Source of the DNA: Nomia melanderi
Lineage: Eukaryota > Arthropoda > Insecta > Hymenoptera > Halictidae
Direction: 5' to 3'
DNA: 64,000 nucleotides
Assembly: GCF_051020985.1 (NCBI RefSeq)
Contig: NC_134999.1
Span: 35,187,160 to 35,251,159, forward strand
Part shown: in pieces, positions 1 through 13,416 of the stretch
Layout: each line of letters starts with the position of its first letter
How positions within the stretch are numbered: position 1 is the first letter of the stretch
Program-made: the position numbers and the translations under genes
The notes under the pieces: generated by a model
Seen by the model: the letters and a program-made list of their open reading frames with translations, nothing else
Databases searched by the model: none
Told to the model about the DNA's origin: nothing

Positions 1-3000
1 TAGATGCACTAACTGCTATGCGCCCTGGGATCTCGTTTTCCCCCCTCGACGGAAGGTCATCGACGACCGGATCGCGATGCAACGCTCCAACAAGTAGGCA
101 CACAGCCGGGCTGTCGCGCTAATTGCAGGTGCCGTTACCGTTACTTTCCAGATGGCATGCCCGTTTCTGTCGCGCTGGCTCGTTCGCGCTCCAATCGGAG
201 AGGCGTTCTCCTCGGAGAACGTAACCAGAGCTACCGGCGCGCCGATCGGCTTTTCCGTCGCGATTCGTCACGTTCCGTGACGCGTGCTCCGAGCTTAACG
301 AATTCGAGGATCGGCCGCCGATAAGATAAGCGTCCGGCTTCGGTCCGTACGTTTCCTATGATTTCTCGAACGGAGGCTCGCCGGTTGCGACCGCCGAAAT
401 ATCGAGCGACGAGTGCATAGCGGACGATCTCCGCATACTCGGCTCCGACCACAATCTATTTTCAAGCCACGCTAAACTCCTCTGCCCCCCCACCTGTCTC
501 CGTGTATTCTAAGACGCGACCCGATACCGTAAAAAGCAACCGCCCGCGTCCCGCCGCTCCGCAACTAAAAAGTATCGTTCCGCCGATCGAATTTGCTTCT
601 CGGCCGGTCCCTGCCTCTTCTTGGCTCGGCTCGGCCGCGCGTGAATAGGTCTGACTGTGCGCCGCGTAATCGCGGCTGCATCTTCACCGCGCGACACCTG
701 CGATCGCGCGAGAAATTCGTTCGTCCCGTGAGTCAGGCTTTTGGAACTTTTCGAAATTTATCCGTGTTGGCGGATAGTCGGCGCATAGTTGGCCCGAGCT
801 CTCCCGCGGCCGTGTTTTCTCGGGCCCCGATGTTTGCGCAGGGAAATACCACGGCTGTGATTCACGGAGTAGGCGCGACGGTCTGATTTTCGACCTGTGC
901 GGTCGCGCCGCCGCGGAAAGTTTGCTTTAGTTTCTCGATGCACCGCGATGCATCCGGCGGACGGATAACGTCGTCCCGATGATAACTGTACCCTGAGTCA
1001 CGTCGAGGAGGAAAGCGACGGCGGAAAAGCCGCGGACTTGACCTTCGCGGTGATCCGCGTCGAGGCGCGCGTGATCGCGTTAACGATCCAGATAGGAGGA
1101 ACGTAAATGTTCCCTTTGTCGGCGCGCTGGGCAAAAGTAAATCGACGCGAAACGCTGAGACCGTGACGAACGCGCGGGAGACGTTCGAGAGTCGCGAGGG
1201 CAAACGTTGCGGGCAATAAAGGCCCGGTATACGGCGAGACCGAGTATCGAACGCGGGCGCAGAATCGCTTAATTGGTAGGAAAGGAATGGCGCGCGAGCT
1301 CGCGCGCGCGAGCGCGTTTGCTCCAGTTTATTTACATTCGCGAATAACGACCTATAGGCCGATATAGCCATAATATTTACACCGAGACTCCTTTCCGGCG
1401 GACGTTTATGGCGTCGGCCCGGCGATTCGCGGCGCGATGCTCGAACGGCTCGATTCCGTTCCCACTTATCTCCGCTTCGACGAACCGAAGATTGGACGCG
1501 CGACCGAGGCTCGTCGCGCAATTGCGCCAGCATCGCGTCGCGACATCGGTGTCGCTCGCTTTGCATTTCGCTCGAATCGTTTCGAGACGGTTGCGCGATT
1601 AAGGCGTTTTCGCGGAATCGCTCCGCGGCTGTTTGCATTCCGCTGACCTGTAACACGTAACACATTGTTGCATCGGCGGTTGCGAATGCAGCTCGCGCTT
1701 CAACAAACAATCCGAATAATCGTTTCCACGAAACGCACGTACGGTTAGTACGAATCGAAAGGCTCGCCGTTGGGTAACGCGCGCTCTGCGAGCGCGCTCG
1801 CTCCGGTGCAGAAGCGCGTTACCCTCCAGCCAAAAACGATCCGACCGGTTAGGGTATAAATCTCGAGCGTGCTGCAGGTGTTTAGCTGGGAGCAGCTGTT
1901 AGTTAGCATTTACGGCGAACGCTACGACACCGCCGGACGAATATAATAATACGCGTGGCGATGATGCATTTTTGTCGCTGGAGAGAGACGCGGCCTGGAA
2001 GATCACCGCTATTAAGGTTTTTCGAAGAATCGTCACGTCTCGCTCGCCGCGATAAGAACTCCGGTACTCTCCTTTGTAATTTATCTCTCGAAAAATGCCG
2101 CGACATAATTGCATCGCGGCGTAATACGTACGTGCAATCGATATCGATGCAGCGGCGGCGGCGGCGGCGGCGGCGGCTTAACGTGCAAATAACGCGTACC
2201 ACGTCGGCACGTGTAACGACAACAAACATCGTAGCTGGTGGCCTATATTATTGCGGCCGGCAACGAGAGTACACTCGCTACCCACTTCCAGCGATTGGCA
2301 AACAAAAAGATCGCAGAGGAAAACGGCACTCGAGCAAAATGGAGGATGAATGCGCGACTGGCCGTGACCGGACCGCGATTCCGTCCACTTTTCTTCGTCT
2401 TTTTACGGGGATTTCGACGAAAATATTCTTTCCGCCGAGCATTCCGGGCAAAGTTGTTGCTTTCGGAAAGAAATCGGCCGACCAGCGGTGTCGCGACTTG
2501 TTGCTCCGAAAGGAATTTCGTAAACATCGACGCGTGCCTCTTTGTCACGCGATTACGCGGCATATCTGAACCTTTAAAATCGTGTTGTTGCTTTTTTGGC
2601 AACGAGTTTTTATACTCTCCCCTCCTCTCTCTGTCTCTCTCACTCTCCCTCCCGCCCCGTCGCGCGTTCTATCTCTGTCTTTCACCCGGAGTAAGAAAAT
2701 ACACGGCAACGCGGCGGATGATTAATATTAGAAGCGAATTAACTGTGTCGCGTGACCATCGCGCGACCCGATTCCAAGATTTCTCTTCGGCGGTTTCTTA
2801 CGATCGACGAGTCATTCGGGACACGCACCGAGGCATCTTCCTTCCGCGGATGGTCCTCGACCTTGCACAGTTTCGGGGGAACGTTTTCGACTCGTCCGCA
2901 GCTTCCTCTTTCAGCTCTCCCCGCTGGCCCACCGCGGCGAGGAGCAACGGAATCCTCGAAGAGGATGAGACGGAGAGAAAGACGGTCCGCCGGTAGACCG

Positions 3001-3477
3001 CGGTCGTAAAAGAGTATCGACGCGCAAAGTCTCGACCTCGATCTCTCGCGGTAGGGGCACTTTCTTTCAGCGGCAGGATCCAGGACCGAGGAGCTAGGGG
3101 TGCCTCGGGCTTGACCAGCCTTCCACCGAATGGAGAGGAGTCCCCCTTTTTTCTTGTTCACGCTCGAACCCTGCTCCAGACGTTTGCACGCTTCATCTGG
3201 CTCGGCTGGAACTTTGCTCCGGCCGAGCGGCTCGAAACGCAAAACCGGACACGGACGAGATACGAGGGGACGGAACGAAAGCAAATAAACAATTTTAATT
3301 AGCGCACCGCGCACCGCGTGGGGAATCAGCGACCTCGCGAGGTCGTCGCAGGAATGCGGTGCTATTCCAAGTCGGAAGCATAGACGACGACGCGGTAACC
3401 TCGTTACACAAAGAGACGAGCAGATAGGTTGTCGAGACGAGACAAGGCGAGGCGAGGTGCGGTGGAACGGAGTGCAG
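1..3477. other. Noncoding, probably intron of the minus-strand gene
   Basis: No supported exon on either strand. It contains a (CGG)n run at 2151-2177, a CT-rich stretch near 2620-2655, and an alternating CG patch near 1290-1315. A TATAAA at 1855-1860 is followed by two E-boxes (CAGGTG 1875, CAGCTG 1893). That could be a promoter, but no transcript start or coding exon follows that I can support. Confidence 0.5.
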
Positions 3478-3625
3478 TCAAGGGAAGAGAAGGGAAGGGA
3501 AGAGAAGAAAAGGGAGGAGAGAAGAGGAGAGAGAAGAGAGAAGATGAGATGAGATGAGATGAGATGAGATGAGATGAGAAGAGATGAGACGGGGAGGGAA
3601 AGAAAGGGGAAAGGAGAGAGGAGAG
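3478..3625 (+). repeat. Polypurine tract with (GATGA)n microsatellite inside the first intron of the minus-strand gene
   Basis: About 150 bases are almost entirely A and G on the + strand, with a core of GATGA repeats at 3543-3590. The tract starts 12 bases past the donor of the exon at 3639-3772, so it lies at the 5' end of that intron and is transcribed as a CU-rich stretch. Such tracts are often polymorphic and can form triplex DNA. Confidence 0.85.
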
Positions 3626-3638
3626 ATGTCGGACTTAC

Positions 3639-3772
3639 CGTGCGAAAGGTTGTTCCTCGACCTCGTACAGCTCCTCGAGGGTCTGTTTCGAGAGAAGCCT
3701 CTCCAGTCTCTGGGGCGTGGGAGCGAGATGCCCCGGGATGCTGGTAGTCTCGAACAGGCTGTCCGCCGTCAT
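3639..3772 (-). CDS. First coding exon of a minus-strand gene, possibly a DRAK/STK17-like kinase (partial)
   Basis: Read on the minus strand, ATG at 3772-3770 in a good context (GCGGCC before it) opens 44 codons plus two bases. The exon ends at 3639 before a consensus donor (CG|GTAAGT, GT at 3638-3637). An in-frame TGA lies 27 bases upstream of the ATG, which supports the start. The peptide begins MTADSLFETTSIPGH and ends LEELYEVEEQPFA plus a split Arg codon. The ending resembles the lead-in to the glycine-rich loop of insect DRAK (death-associated, STK17-like) serine/threonine kinases, where a PFARGKF-type sequence follows. That match is from memory and covers only about a dozen residues. 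No continuation is recognisable between 1 and 3638, so the next exon should lie outside the window and the first intron is at least 3.6 kb. Frame and donor are seen; the kinase identity is inference. Confidence 0.5.
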
Positions 3773-4794
3773 GGCCGCTGCCGGTACGACGATGCGTCAA
3801 CCGTATCAACAACTCCAAACGGTGGTCGGATAATCCGAAATTTCCGTTGTCGGCTCGTACGGCGAGCCGCGACGACCGCGAATGCCGAGCCGACGAACCA
3901 CACGGCTCGCCAACAAAAGTCGCACAAAAAAAAGAAGAAGACTATCAAAAATTTCACTCGCAGCGATTATCACAGCCAGCTATTATCCTCGTTGAAAAGT
4001 ATCCGTGTGGTGCGGGGAAACCGAACGGGGTCGAAACGGGGAGTAAAAGTAAAGAGAGAAACAGGGGAAGGTGGTTTCTCCGCTTCGGTCACTGGGTTAG
4101 ATTTCCACGGGCTTACTCGCGTCTACAACGTAACGGCGAACGGATCACCACGTCACTGTCGCGGCAATTCGCGGCACGCATCTCTCCGTTATCTGACAAA
4201 TCCTGGCGCGTCTCGGCACAGCGCGGACCTGGCGACGACAACCCGGTATCGAGGACGTCTCCACGGAGTGCACGCACCGATCGCGATACGAGGCACGCGC
4301 TTCTATCGTGCGAGCCTTATCACGCGCGACCGCTCCTCGCGACGGTTCACCAACAATTGAACCTTCCGCCGCGGCTTCGCGCGATCCCCACTCTCCGTGC
4401 TTCGAGAGCTCCTTCGCTATCTCCGTGGCATGGAGGGGAAAGTACATCCCCACCACGGCGAACTAACCGGTGACAGTCGACGGTCTACAGAACCGAACCG
4501 GACCGAACCGCTCCGAAACGAGCCGAACAACCTTCTCCGCTCGCTGCTGCACCAACGACGCGGCGAGCAACGCGAAAGAAAGATGCACCCCGACAGGCAT
4601 GCACCGGCCGCCACTTCCTCTTCTATCGCACGGACCCCGGCACGCTCGTCTCGGTTCGCGCGTATTTCGCCGTCCGATTGCTCCTTTCCCGTGTCCATCC
4701 GAATTACCATGAAACGCGATCGAACGAATCGCGGTCGCGCGAAAACCTTCTGACCACTGGCATCTCGAACTCTGTGTCGGTCGTTCCAATAGAG

Positions 4795-5045
4795 AGGTGT
4801 TCGAGTAAGTTTGAAAGCTTGTTTTTCGAACAAAATTCTACGACTTGAGAAATACAAGTGATGCGAAAGATGCTTCAGACAAAAGATGTATGGTATAGAG
4901 CAGAGCATATGGTAGTTACATTTGTTTGGCATTTCAGCGAGCTTGGCAACTACTCTGAAGGTTACTAAAATTGTAATCACAATATTTTCCTCTGAACGTG
5001 CCTGCTGAATTCGTTCTTTTAAACAAGAAAACCTGGTGCCTGTAT
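4795..5045. repeat. AT-rich island, possible decayed transposable element
   Basis: About 250 bases of AT-rich sequence interrupt GC-rich DNA with fairly sharp edges. An imperfect palindrome (TGTTCGA with TCGAACA) lies near its left end. I find no matching terminal repeats or target duplication, and no similarity to the MITEs defined elsewhere in the window. Confidence 0.3.
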
Positions 5046-8000
5046 TATTGTTCATCGGGCGACGCACCGTACGTCGAAAGGAATCGATCGCAACCGACCG
5101 ACGAGTCTCGTAACGCGATTCTGGATCGGTCCGATGGCCAGCCGCGCACCATTGGTATATAGGTACGGCGGGACGCCGCCGCGTGGAGACTTCGATGCCG
5201 CAGTTTCTGCGCAAGAGACGACGGAGCGGCGAGGTTTCCTTAATTTTCGGCAGCCCGCGTCGAGCGGGCTAAACGCACGACGGTTCGGCGAGATCGCGAG
5301 GCAGAGATTACGTGGCAGGAGCGTGAGAAACCGTGCCGATAAATCAACCGGTTACGATCGGTCGAATAAACGGAACTTGGGACCTTGGGATCGGCGAGCA
5401 TTCGCGGAGAGCCAGAAGGCTTGTAAAGCGTGCCAGGATCTTGTCAACCACCGTACATGATTATGGCGAGCGAGCATGAATAATTGAATGCATAATTTAT
5501 CGATTTCGCGGCGAAAGAGCAGCGACGCGGCGAGCCAGCTGGAGAAAGAGAGGGGCCGCGAGCGCGCCTCTGCATTATAGATCTCCTAATAAGTCGGTGC
5601 AGCTTCCAATGCCGAGATAAATCAGCTAATCTCGATAAGGATAACCGTTGTTTCGATGCCGAGACTGTGACGCAGTTATTCCTGTTTCGCGCAGCGCCGG
5701 AGACGCGTCGCGCCGTTTATATCCGCGGATCAGCGGGCTTCGAGCTGAACGCGTGCGACGCGACGGATCGCCGCTTCGTACGATATTCGTCGGGGCCCAC
5801 CTTCGGCCGACATTCTATTAAGAAATTCGACCGGACGACCAAGAACGCCATGGACGCGTTTCTCAACAGGATCTTGCGACACTTCGGGACGAGTTTCTTA
5901 ATCGAGTTATCTCGCGCTTCCGACGAACCTGGCTGACGCAATTAATGCATACCGGCGAGATAATATTTCCGTACGAACGAAACTGTTTTGCAAAATACGA
6001 GGTTCGCGCGCCGCGAACAGAGTATCTGGTAGTACCAGAATCAGTAGGTTACAGATAGCGGAGAGACGACGGTGTAACAGACTGTCGGTGGCAGAAGCTG
6101 GTGTCCCAAGGACTTATCTAAATCCACCGAGACACGTTGACCACCCGTTTCGAGGAGGATCGCGACGCGTTCTCGCCGAAGTCGGACGAGAAACGGAAAG
6201 GACGTGCCGAAGCAAGGATTACGCGTCCCGCGTGCTAAAGCATTTCTAATTGACCTCGCGCGTGGACCGTGGCAATTGCTAGCCGCGATCTCATGGAAGA
6301 AGGGAAAGACGCCGACGGAAGAGGATTCCGAGGGCCGCGAACTTGGGAACGCGCAGCCGGGGTGCCTGTGTTATCGCGAAACCTCCGAAGCGAGACCGGA
6401 CGTGGCGCATTACCGTGTTCGAGAGGATTTCGAGGAGGAAACGCATCGCGCTCGCATCGGGGAACGACTCCCGATGATGCGCCGCTGATTCATCGCTCGT
6501 CGAGTAATCTACGCGGCGCGCAACCAGTTTTCTAGGATAGCAGTCGTAATCGATGATCCTGGGAAGCGATGCGGCACACGCTGTATCATCGAGTCGAACG
6601 ATGAAACGCCGTTTCCTTCCCATCGCCGATTTCACGGGCATTCGAGTCCATTAATACCGTGGAGCTGCGGTGCACTGGTAACGAATGCTCGCGAGGATGA
6701 TTAGCCTCAGCCTCGAGTCAGCGCCGCGAACCAGAAGGATGGTCTCTCTCTCCTGCCCGCCGGTCGATCGGAATTTTCCTTTAGAAAAGAGGCACGTTCC
6801 CCCGGAAACGTCAGGTAGCCCGTTCCTCTCGTTTCTTTTCTAATTCGTCTAAACCCGACACACGATACGTTCCCCCAAGGATAATTTGGCACGCGATCCC
6901 ATTCGCTCGACGGCGAAGGACAACGAACGCGTCTCCCGCCGGTCGAAACTGCAGATGCGTGTGTTCCCCGCCGTTCCTTCGGCTTCCCGCGGGTTGACCA
7001 GTCCCTCTGTACATAGGCGAGAGGACGAGGACTCGATTCGGCTCGTTCCGGTTCGTTTTTGCGCACGGACGTCGATCTTCCGGGACGAGGACGCAGCTTC
7101 CTTCGGAAAGCACACGGGAGGAAGAGGAGAACAACGAGGAGGAGGGGAAGGGCGCGGCGGGCAGGGGAGCCTGGTAACTTTCCCTCCTACGCACGTAACG
7201 CGACAAGGAGAGCCGGGGAGAAAAGAAGAGGAGAGAGGAGAAGAAGGCACTGGCATGCGAGAGAGCCTTTCTAATCCATTCGACCGGTTGATGTTTTCGT
7301 GCCAGTTAGTAGCTGGTAACGGCGTGGTGCCTAGCGCGAGGGGCAAGGACGGCCGAGGCCGACCGAGCCCAGCAACACGGCAGGAAGTCAACCCGGAGAA
7401 AGAAAGAGAGGAAGCCGATCGACGAACCAACACCACCGACAACTGTGCGACCAACCTTCTGCCTGTGCTTTCATGTTCTATGCCTTCGCGTTCCCCGGAG
7501 CCGAGGCTAGTCGCGGACGCGTTTCAATCGACACCGACGCACAAAAGCGAACGCCTCGTTATCACGGATCACCTGTGCAAACCGCTCGCTGGATTCCGAG
7601 CAGAATTCTTCCGTTGAATTCCCTGAAACCTTTGCCTCTTATCTCGCGATCGCGTCGATCGATCTTAGAGGCGGTAGCAACGCGGAAAGAATCGTTTCCC
7701 ACGCGCTTCTTTCGCCGATTGTGAACGAGAGCAAGGATATATTATAATCCGCAGCGAAGAATAGGTGTACGGTACCCGCTGGCGTGTTCTCCGAATGCCC
7801 CAGATCCGTGGCACACATTATTATCGCTTATCACTGACACGAGCCGGCGAATGCAGGTCATCGCGCTGAATCGCGCGGAAAAGTCGTCTCGTTTTTCGGA
7901 TCTCATCGTCAGTCGTATTAATGCGCGGGACGCATAAATAAACGGAAAGTGGGCGCGTGGGTTCCTCTCACAGTCGTTTGAAAGGCTGGTTTCTTTGTGC

Positions 8001-10524
8001 GATGCACGAGGATCCCCGCGCGGCCTTGCGAGTGGCGTCGAGAATCCGTTCCGGATCCTTTGTCCGGCGATCTCTGCGAGCAACCTCCTTTTCGGATTCG
8101 CAGCCGCCGATAAGAAGCCAGATGTCGGAACCTCGGCCCCCGCCTAGACCCTTTAAAAGCCTGTGTTTACCGAGCCAACGATCTTCCGTGATCTCCGGCG
8201 TAGATCGAAACGTTACGGTTACCAGGAAAGTAGACAGCAATTTGTTCTTGTCCATTGAGATAAGGAACCGCGACGCTACCAGATAAGCTCTAATCTCCTG
8301 AAAAGTTCCGCTCGAAGAGGAAGCGAGCGGCGATCAGTCGGGACATTTCCGACGAACGCGAAGCGAGAGTCTTCATCAACGGTAATCAACGTTCGAGCAA
8401 TCGTACGTACGTCGGAAACGGAGTTGTTAACGAACCCCGGGCCGATGATGAAGCCGAACTACCACCGCGCGGGTCGTAAAGCAAAAGCACCGGTTGCCAC
8501 CGCCCTCGCAGCGAATTTATGGTGTTATTCCTGGCAAAAGTTATTGTTCCCATGGGGCTCCGTATGTTCCGGGCGTGTTCGTAAACTCTACAAGCGCACA
8601 TATCGCACACGCAACCGATGTTTCCTCATTTCCTCCAGTCCATAAAATGCCGCGAAATTTTCAAGCGTTTCTCCCAATAGTCGGGACCGTGTTCATTTTT
8701 CCGCTTTCGTCCCGTCCGCGTAAGAGAATCGTTGCCTCCTTCGGGCTACGTGCTCGCGCGTTGTCTGTATTCCAGGCGTCCCCCGGTGGAAGGTAAATTC
8801 CGGCAGGAAGCTCGTGATTATAATTTATTTCCGGCGGAGATGGAAACGGTGTGGGAACCCTCGGGCGTATCCGAGGTATCGACGAGAGGCCGTTTCACCC
8901 GATTGGAAGGAATTCCTCGCAGGGCTGAGATCGTTTCGCGTGCAAATGCTCAGGGACGCGTGCACCGCCCGCTCGGGGACACCGGATCCCTGCGTGCCTC
9001 GCGGTGCGAGGGTGTTAAAAAGGGAGCGCGGGTGTAATGGAGCCGAACGGTTGCTCGTGCTCGCGCAACCGAATCACAGATGTCTTTTACTCCGATACCC
9101 CTACATCTATAAATATGCGGGTCAGAAGCTAGGAAGAGGGTGGAAGTTGCGACGACACAAAAGACTTAATCGTATTGTTCGGCGACTCGCGCGAATTACA
9201 CGGTCGGCGGCCTGGAAATGGTTACTCGTATCGTGGAACTCGCGCGGGAACGTTTACTAGCCCCCCGGGTAATAATGGAAACGTACGTTCTCGTTTGACA
9301 ACGGTATCGACAGAAGCTACGACACGCAAAGGGGATCCTGTTATTTAAGAGTCTCTCCCGATTAGACCCGCCATTAATCGCGATTGTCGTCGGTAGACGA
9401 GACCTTTTCGCGTCTAGCTGTCGAGGAGAACGGAAAACACTGCCAAAGAGAAAAGCGGTTGCCGTATCGCCGGGAAACACGCGCAACATGGATACTTTCA
9501 TCCCTTTGACAAACTTTCTATCCCGGACGCGCGCGTCGGGACAGCCCGCGTTATCTCTCGTCGGAGCAAGGGAAACGAGTTTACCCCTGTATTTTTGTAT
9601 CAAAGACCCCGGGGCTCTTTGTTGGCTGCTTCTGTCGGCGAACGCGTTTCATACGTTCCACGCGATACCAGTTGGAGAGGTCTGTCCGCGTTGACCGCAT
9701 TGTGCGCGCGCTGTTCGTGGATCTCTATGAAAGAACTCGCTGTATCGGCAGGTGTCGAACGCGGACGTAACGATCGACTGTCCGGCCACGTCGGTGCCGG
9801 GACTCGCGCGTGCTTTGGCAATCGGGAAATCGCGGTTCATTATATTTCGTAGGGACGACGAGACGGACCGTTCGTCGAACGTAACGGCTGAACGATCCGT
9901 TGCCTACCACGGGAAAAAGGAGAGAGGACGCCGCGGTTGTTCGTCGTCGTGTGCACGCGCTCACGGTATGACGCAACGAAAGAAATCGGTTGAACTATTC
10001 GCGTGCATGCGTAACTCGGTTACGAGTCGCTATTAGATCTACCGGAAGCGAAACCGTAAATGGAAGATAAATGGTACATCGAAGATCGTAATTACCCAGG
10101 CACGGGGCTAGACGACGCGCAAGGATGTCTTGTATCAGAATGGTGAAAGTATTTCCAAGGTGAGGCGGCTATTATACCTTTAAAACAGCAGGCCGAACCG
10201 GCATCGGCATCGGCAACAGCAATAGCAGCAGCAGCAGCGCACCGAGATGCTGAAGAAGGCGGCAGATGTTGCGCCGCGTGCGAACGCATAGTCGAGCTCA
10301 TCCGCTGCCCGGATAATAAAAGAAGCCTGCGCTCCGTCTGGCGCGGTGTAATCCGTCCCACGTGTCATGTCGGTAAGAGGATCTTTTCGGTGGTGCGTCC
10401 AGAGGTCTAGTTCGACTCGAGATTACACGCGGGGATGCGTTCTCCATCAAACTCGCGCTGCACCGCGAGGACGAGCGCCATCGAGCGTCCATTCTGACGC
10501 AGGATCTGGAAAAGTCGCGACAGT

Positions 10525-10760
10525 GCTCGATTAATCCAAAAATCTGTAATATTTCTTGTTTGATAAATTATAAAATAAAATGTAAATACCAAGAACAAGG
10601 AATTCGCTTTTTTTCCATTGACAGCAATGCCTTTTAAGCAACTCCCAAACTTTTACTACTCTGGAATATGTTTATTCCGACGGATGAGAGACACGAGTAT
10701 CAAGATTTGAATAGTTGGTAAATACTTTCGTTTATTCGAGTGAATATTTCACGGTCGAAA
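10525..10760. repeat. AT-rich island, possible decayed element
   Basis: An AT-rich block with sharp composition edges. Its left part (GTGCTCGA, then CCAAAAATCTGTAA) loosely recalls the left end of the Transib-like MITE at 42657 (TGCTCGA, then TCAAAAATCTATAA). The resemblance does not extend further and no right end is visible, so it is only a possible fragment of that family. Confidence 0.25.
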
Positions 10761-13061
10761 TTTCACTCGAAGCGCTCGCTCACGATTACACGCCGGTCCC
10801 CGAGATTGGTCGTGCCACTCGATTATATCCGCGGAGTTGTCCGCCGCGGGCCCAATTAATGGACATAACGTTTTCCGCGGAACGTATGCAAATGGTGGAC
10901 GGTCGACGCGTGTGGGCGGCACACTGATATTTTCCATGAATGTAATCCAGTGAAAGTCTAAGGACTAAGCGGCCGAAGTTGAATCGGTTTGATAAAAATA
11001 GCTTTGCGAAATCAGACGGCGCATTCAAATCGTTTCCATTGAATTTAAATTTCTTCGGGCGGTTTCCTCATCGCGAAGAGGAACTCGCGATTGCAACGCT
11101 ACGCGGGTGGGCTCGTTATTTCCAGCCGTTGCGATGCCGAAACGTAACCCGACAGGTTGTCGAGACTGGTATCTGTAATTTTCTTCGGCCTAATGGATTC
11201 CCCATCTTCTCCAATTACTCGGCCGCGTTAGGCGCAGCGCTGGAAGCTACATCCCATTTCGTTCGTCCATAATCCGCGTTCATCGGAAGAACAATGGCGC
11301 GTGCGTCCGTTGGTAATTCGTCGGGCGCGGATGGCTGATCACCGATAGGCGATCGGTCTTCGGCGATCGGGGTGCAACGCGGCGGATCGGTGCTCCCAAC
11401 ACGGGTATCCCGTCCGTTAAGATCTTTGGGATGGTCTGCAACGTGTTCCCGATAACCGGCGCAATCTATTTCCGGCCGCACGAGCCACAGGCGCCAGACA
11501 TTAGGCATTCCGCGTCCGTCTATGCTTGCCAGTGATCGGTTACTGACTCGGACGTAGGACACGCAGCACATGCGACGGTGTACGGTGCAACTCCCTGTCG
11601 CCCGGCTCGTTTTCCTATTAATTCCGCGCGACTCGCAAAGGAAGTGCGCTGGAGTCGGATATGTGGCGCCATGCATCGTCGGGAATATCTCGCGTCTGAA
11701 TCAGCCGGCTCTCTCGTGCCTCGAGGACGTCACTTTCTTCGACGCGCGCTCGTCCCGATGTCGGGTACGTCGGAACGACGATCCTCGGAGAACACGGCGC
11801 ATCTTTTCGTCGGATTGGCACGCGATGTCGACGAAGAAGATAGTCCCGCTCGCGGGGACAAGCACGAAGCGACGCGAGGCGGCGCTATTCGACGCGGCGA
11901 GAGGCAAGGCGAGGCGGCGCGACGGCGCAACCTAAATAGGAAGTGCGTCCCGACGCTGAACGATGACGGTGTCATCGGTGGTCGCCGCGTCCACGGCCGT
12001 GGTCGTGCCGATTTCAGCGGCTGGCAGAATTTGAGCGGGCATACTCATCGTCCCACCTAAAATTACGCAACCGTATTTAGCGAGATGATTCAACCGCAGG
12101 GCCAGAGCCAACCTACCTATAGCTGCCTACCTATACGTGGGTCGAGCGAGTGCGTTACACGCGGGATGCGCCGCGCGCGCGTTACAAACGCGATGGAAGC
12201 CTCGAGAAACCGTGCACAGCCTCGGGACGAGAGCGTGCACGCGCTCTCCCGTAGTGATTCACACCGAGGAACGCGAGAAACACGACCTCACCGTGTCGTC
12301 CGTTAGAGAGCCGTTCTATTTCTATTTCGGGCAAACCGCGATGTCCATTCGGTCTGTTTGCGACCGTTAATAGAAGCCGAGTCGCGGGCCAAGCCCGTGC
12401 CGTTCGCCGAAACCTTCTTTCCCGCCGCGACCAGCGCCGCCGTTCCACCGTTACCCGCGATACCTCGTTATCTCCGGTTCCGATTACGCGGTTACATTGT
12501 TTTCGAGACAATCTGTTGGTCGTTTCCCGTCCACGGAAACCGTGGTCCGGGTTAGGTCGGTCGCCGCCGGCCGAAGAGCCTTCGCGTATCTTGTTTCCAC
12601 CGACGCTTTCACTGAGAGAAAATAGAAAATCGTGGGTTTGGGAACGCGAATTTAGATTCCGAAGCGATTGGTCAGCCCGAGGAATGGCTGAAACGTTTCC
12701 TCGCTCGATAAACCATGGGTATTTTTACATTCCTTCGAAACCGATATTCGAGATCCGCGCTATCGTTTTTGCCGCGCGGGTTCTCCGCGGGCTCCGGCGG
12801 AAAAGCAAAGTCGACGGATCCGCGGCGCATTCTTTACGAGGGATATCGCGCGTTGTCGAACGGAAAACGCGGCAAAAACAGCAGCGTAACACGCCTGATT
12901 AAATTGTAATGGCAGGATGCGCGATACCTGGGTACCGGCTTTCCTGAGGAAACGTCGAATATGAAAAAGGAAACTGAAATTCCTCTGGATGCGTTGCGCA
13001 ACGATGCGGTAATGGTATACCCGAGCCGAGCGGCGACGAGGGGGCCGTCTCCACCGCGGCG

Positions 13062-13416
13062 CACGGTGGGACGGAACGGCCGAGGCGATCAGAAGTCGAT
13101 TTTTGTAATGTTGTAAATGAAGAAAATTCATGTGATTCGATCGAGAAACAAGTGTGTTATAATATAATAAAATCCATGTCTCAGCATTAAAGTCGACGGG
13201 CAATCACGCGAGTCACCACTTATGCTCGGTAACTTTAATTTATAGTCATGCGAGGTATTGCTTTGCAAGGTGTATCTGGACTCTCCGTGTATCGATGCCT
13301 CTCAAATTAACATAACACAAAGGTTCTATCGCAATGATCGACACCTCCGAATTTCATTAGAATATATCAAGCAGTGGCAAAGTGATAGATTTTTGATCGC
13401 TGACGATCCTATTGTG
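13062..13416. mobile_element. Transib-like MITE, older copy of the same family, 355 bp
   Basis: The left end reads CACGGTGGGACGGAACGG and continues into GCGATCA, as in the element at 42657. The right end is decayed: it ends in CTATTGTG (heptamer CACAATA) and lacks about ten bases of the inverted repeat. The identity is secured by the interior. The first ~90 bases match the reverse complement of the last ~90 bases of the other element (shared GTAATGTTGTAA, ATTCATG, GAGAAA). The last ~120 bases likewise match its start (shared AAAAATCTAT, ACTTTGC, GTCGATCATTGC). The flanking pentamers CGGCG and TTGCG do not match well, consistent with age or a shifted end. Confidence 0.75.

Larger units (their letters stand above)
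3773..13061. other. Noncoding stretch upstream of the minus-strand exon
   Basis: The first few hundred bases should hold the 5' untranslated region and promoter of the minus-strand gene, but no TATA box or clear initiator stands out. Beyond that there are two AT-rich islands, a G/A-rich stretch at 7095-7250, and an AGC/GGC-type microsatellite at 10197-10237. Open frames up to 265 codons occur but lack motifs or splice support. Confidence 0.45.

Noticed and set aside
6886..7617. 243-codon open frame on the + strand
   Set aside because: The opposite strand is equally open, the peptide is low-complexity Arg/Gly/Glu with no motif, and the underlying DNA is G/A-rich.
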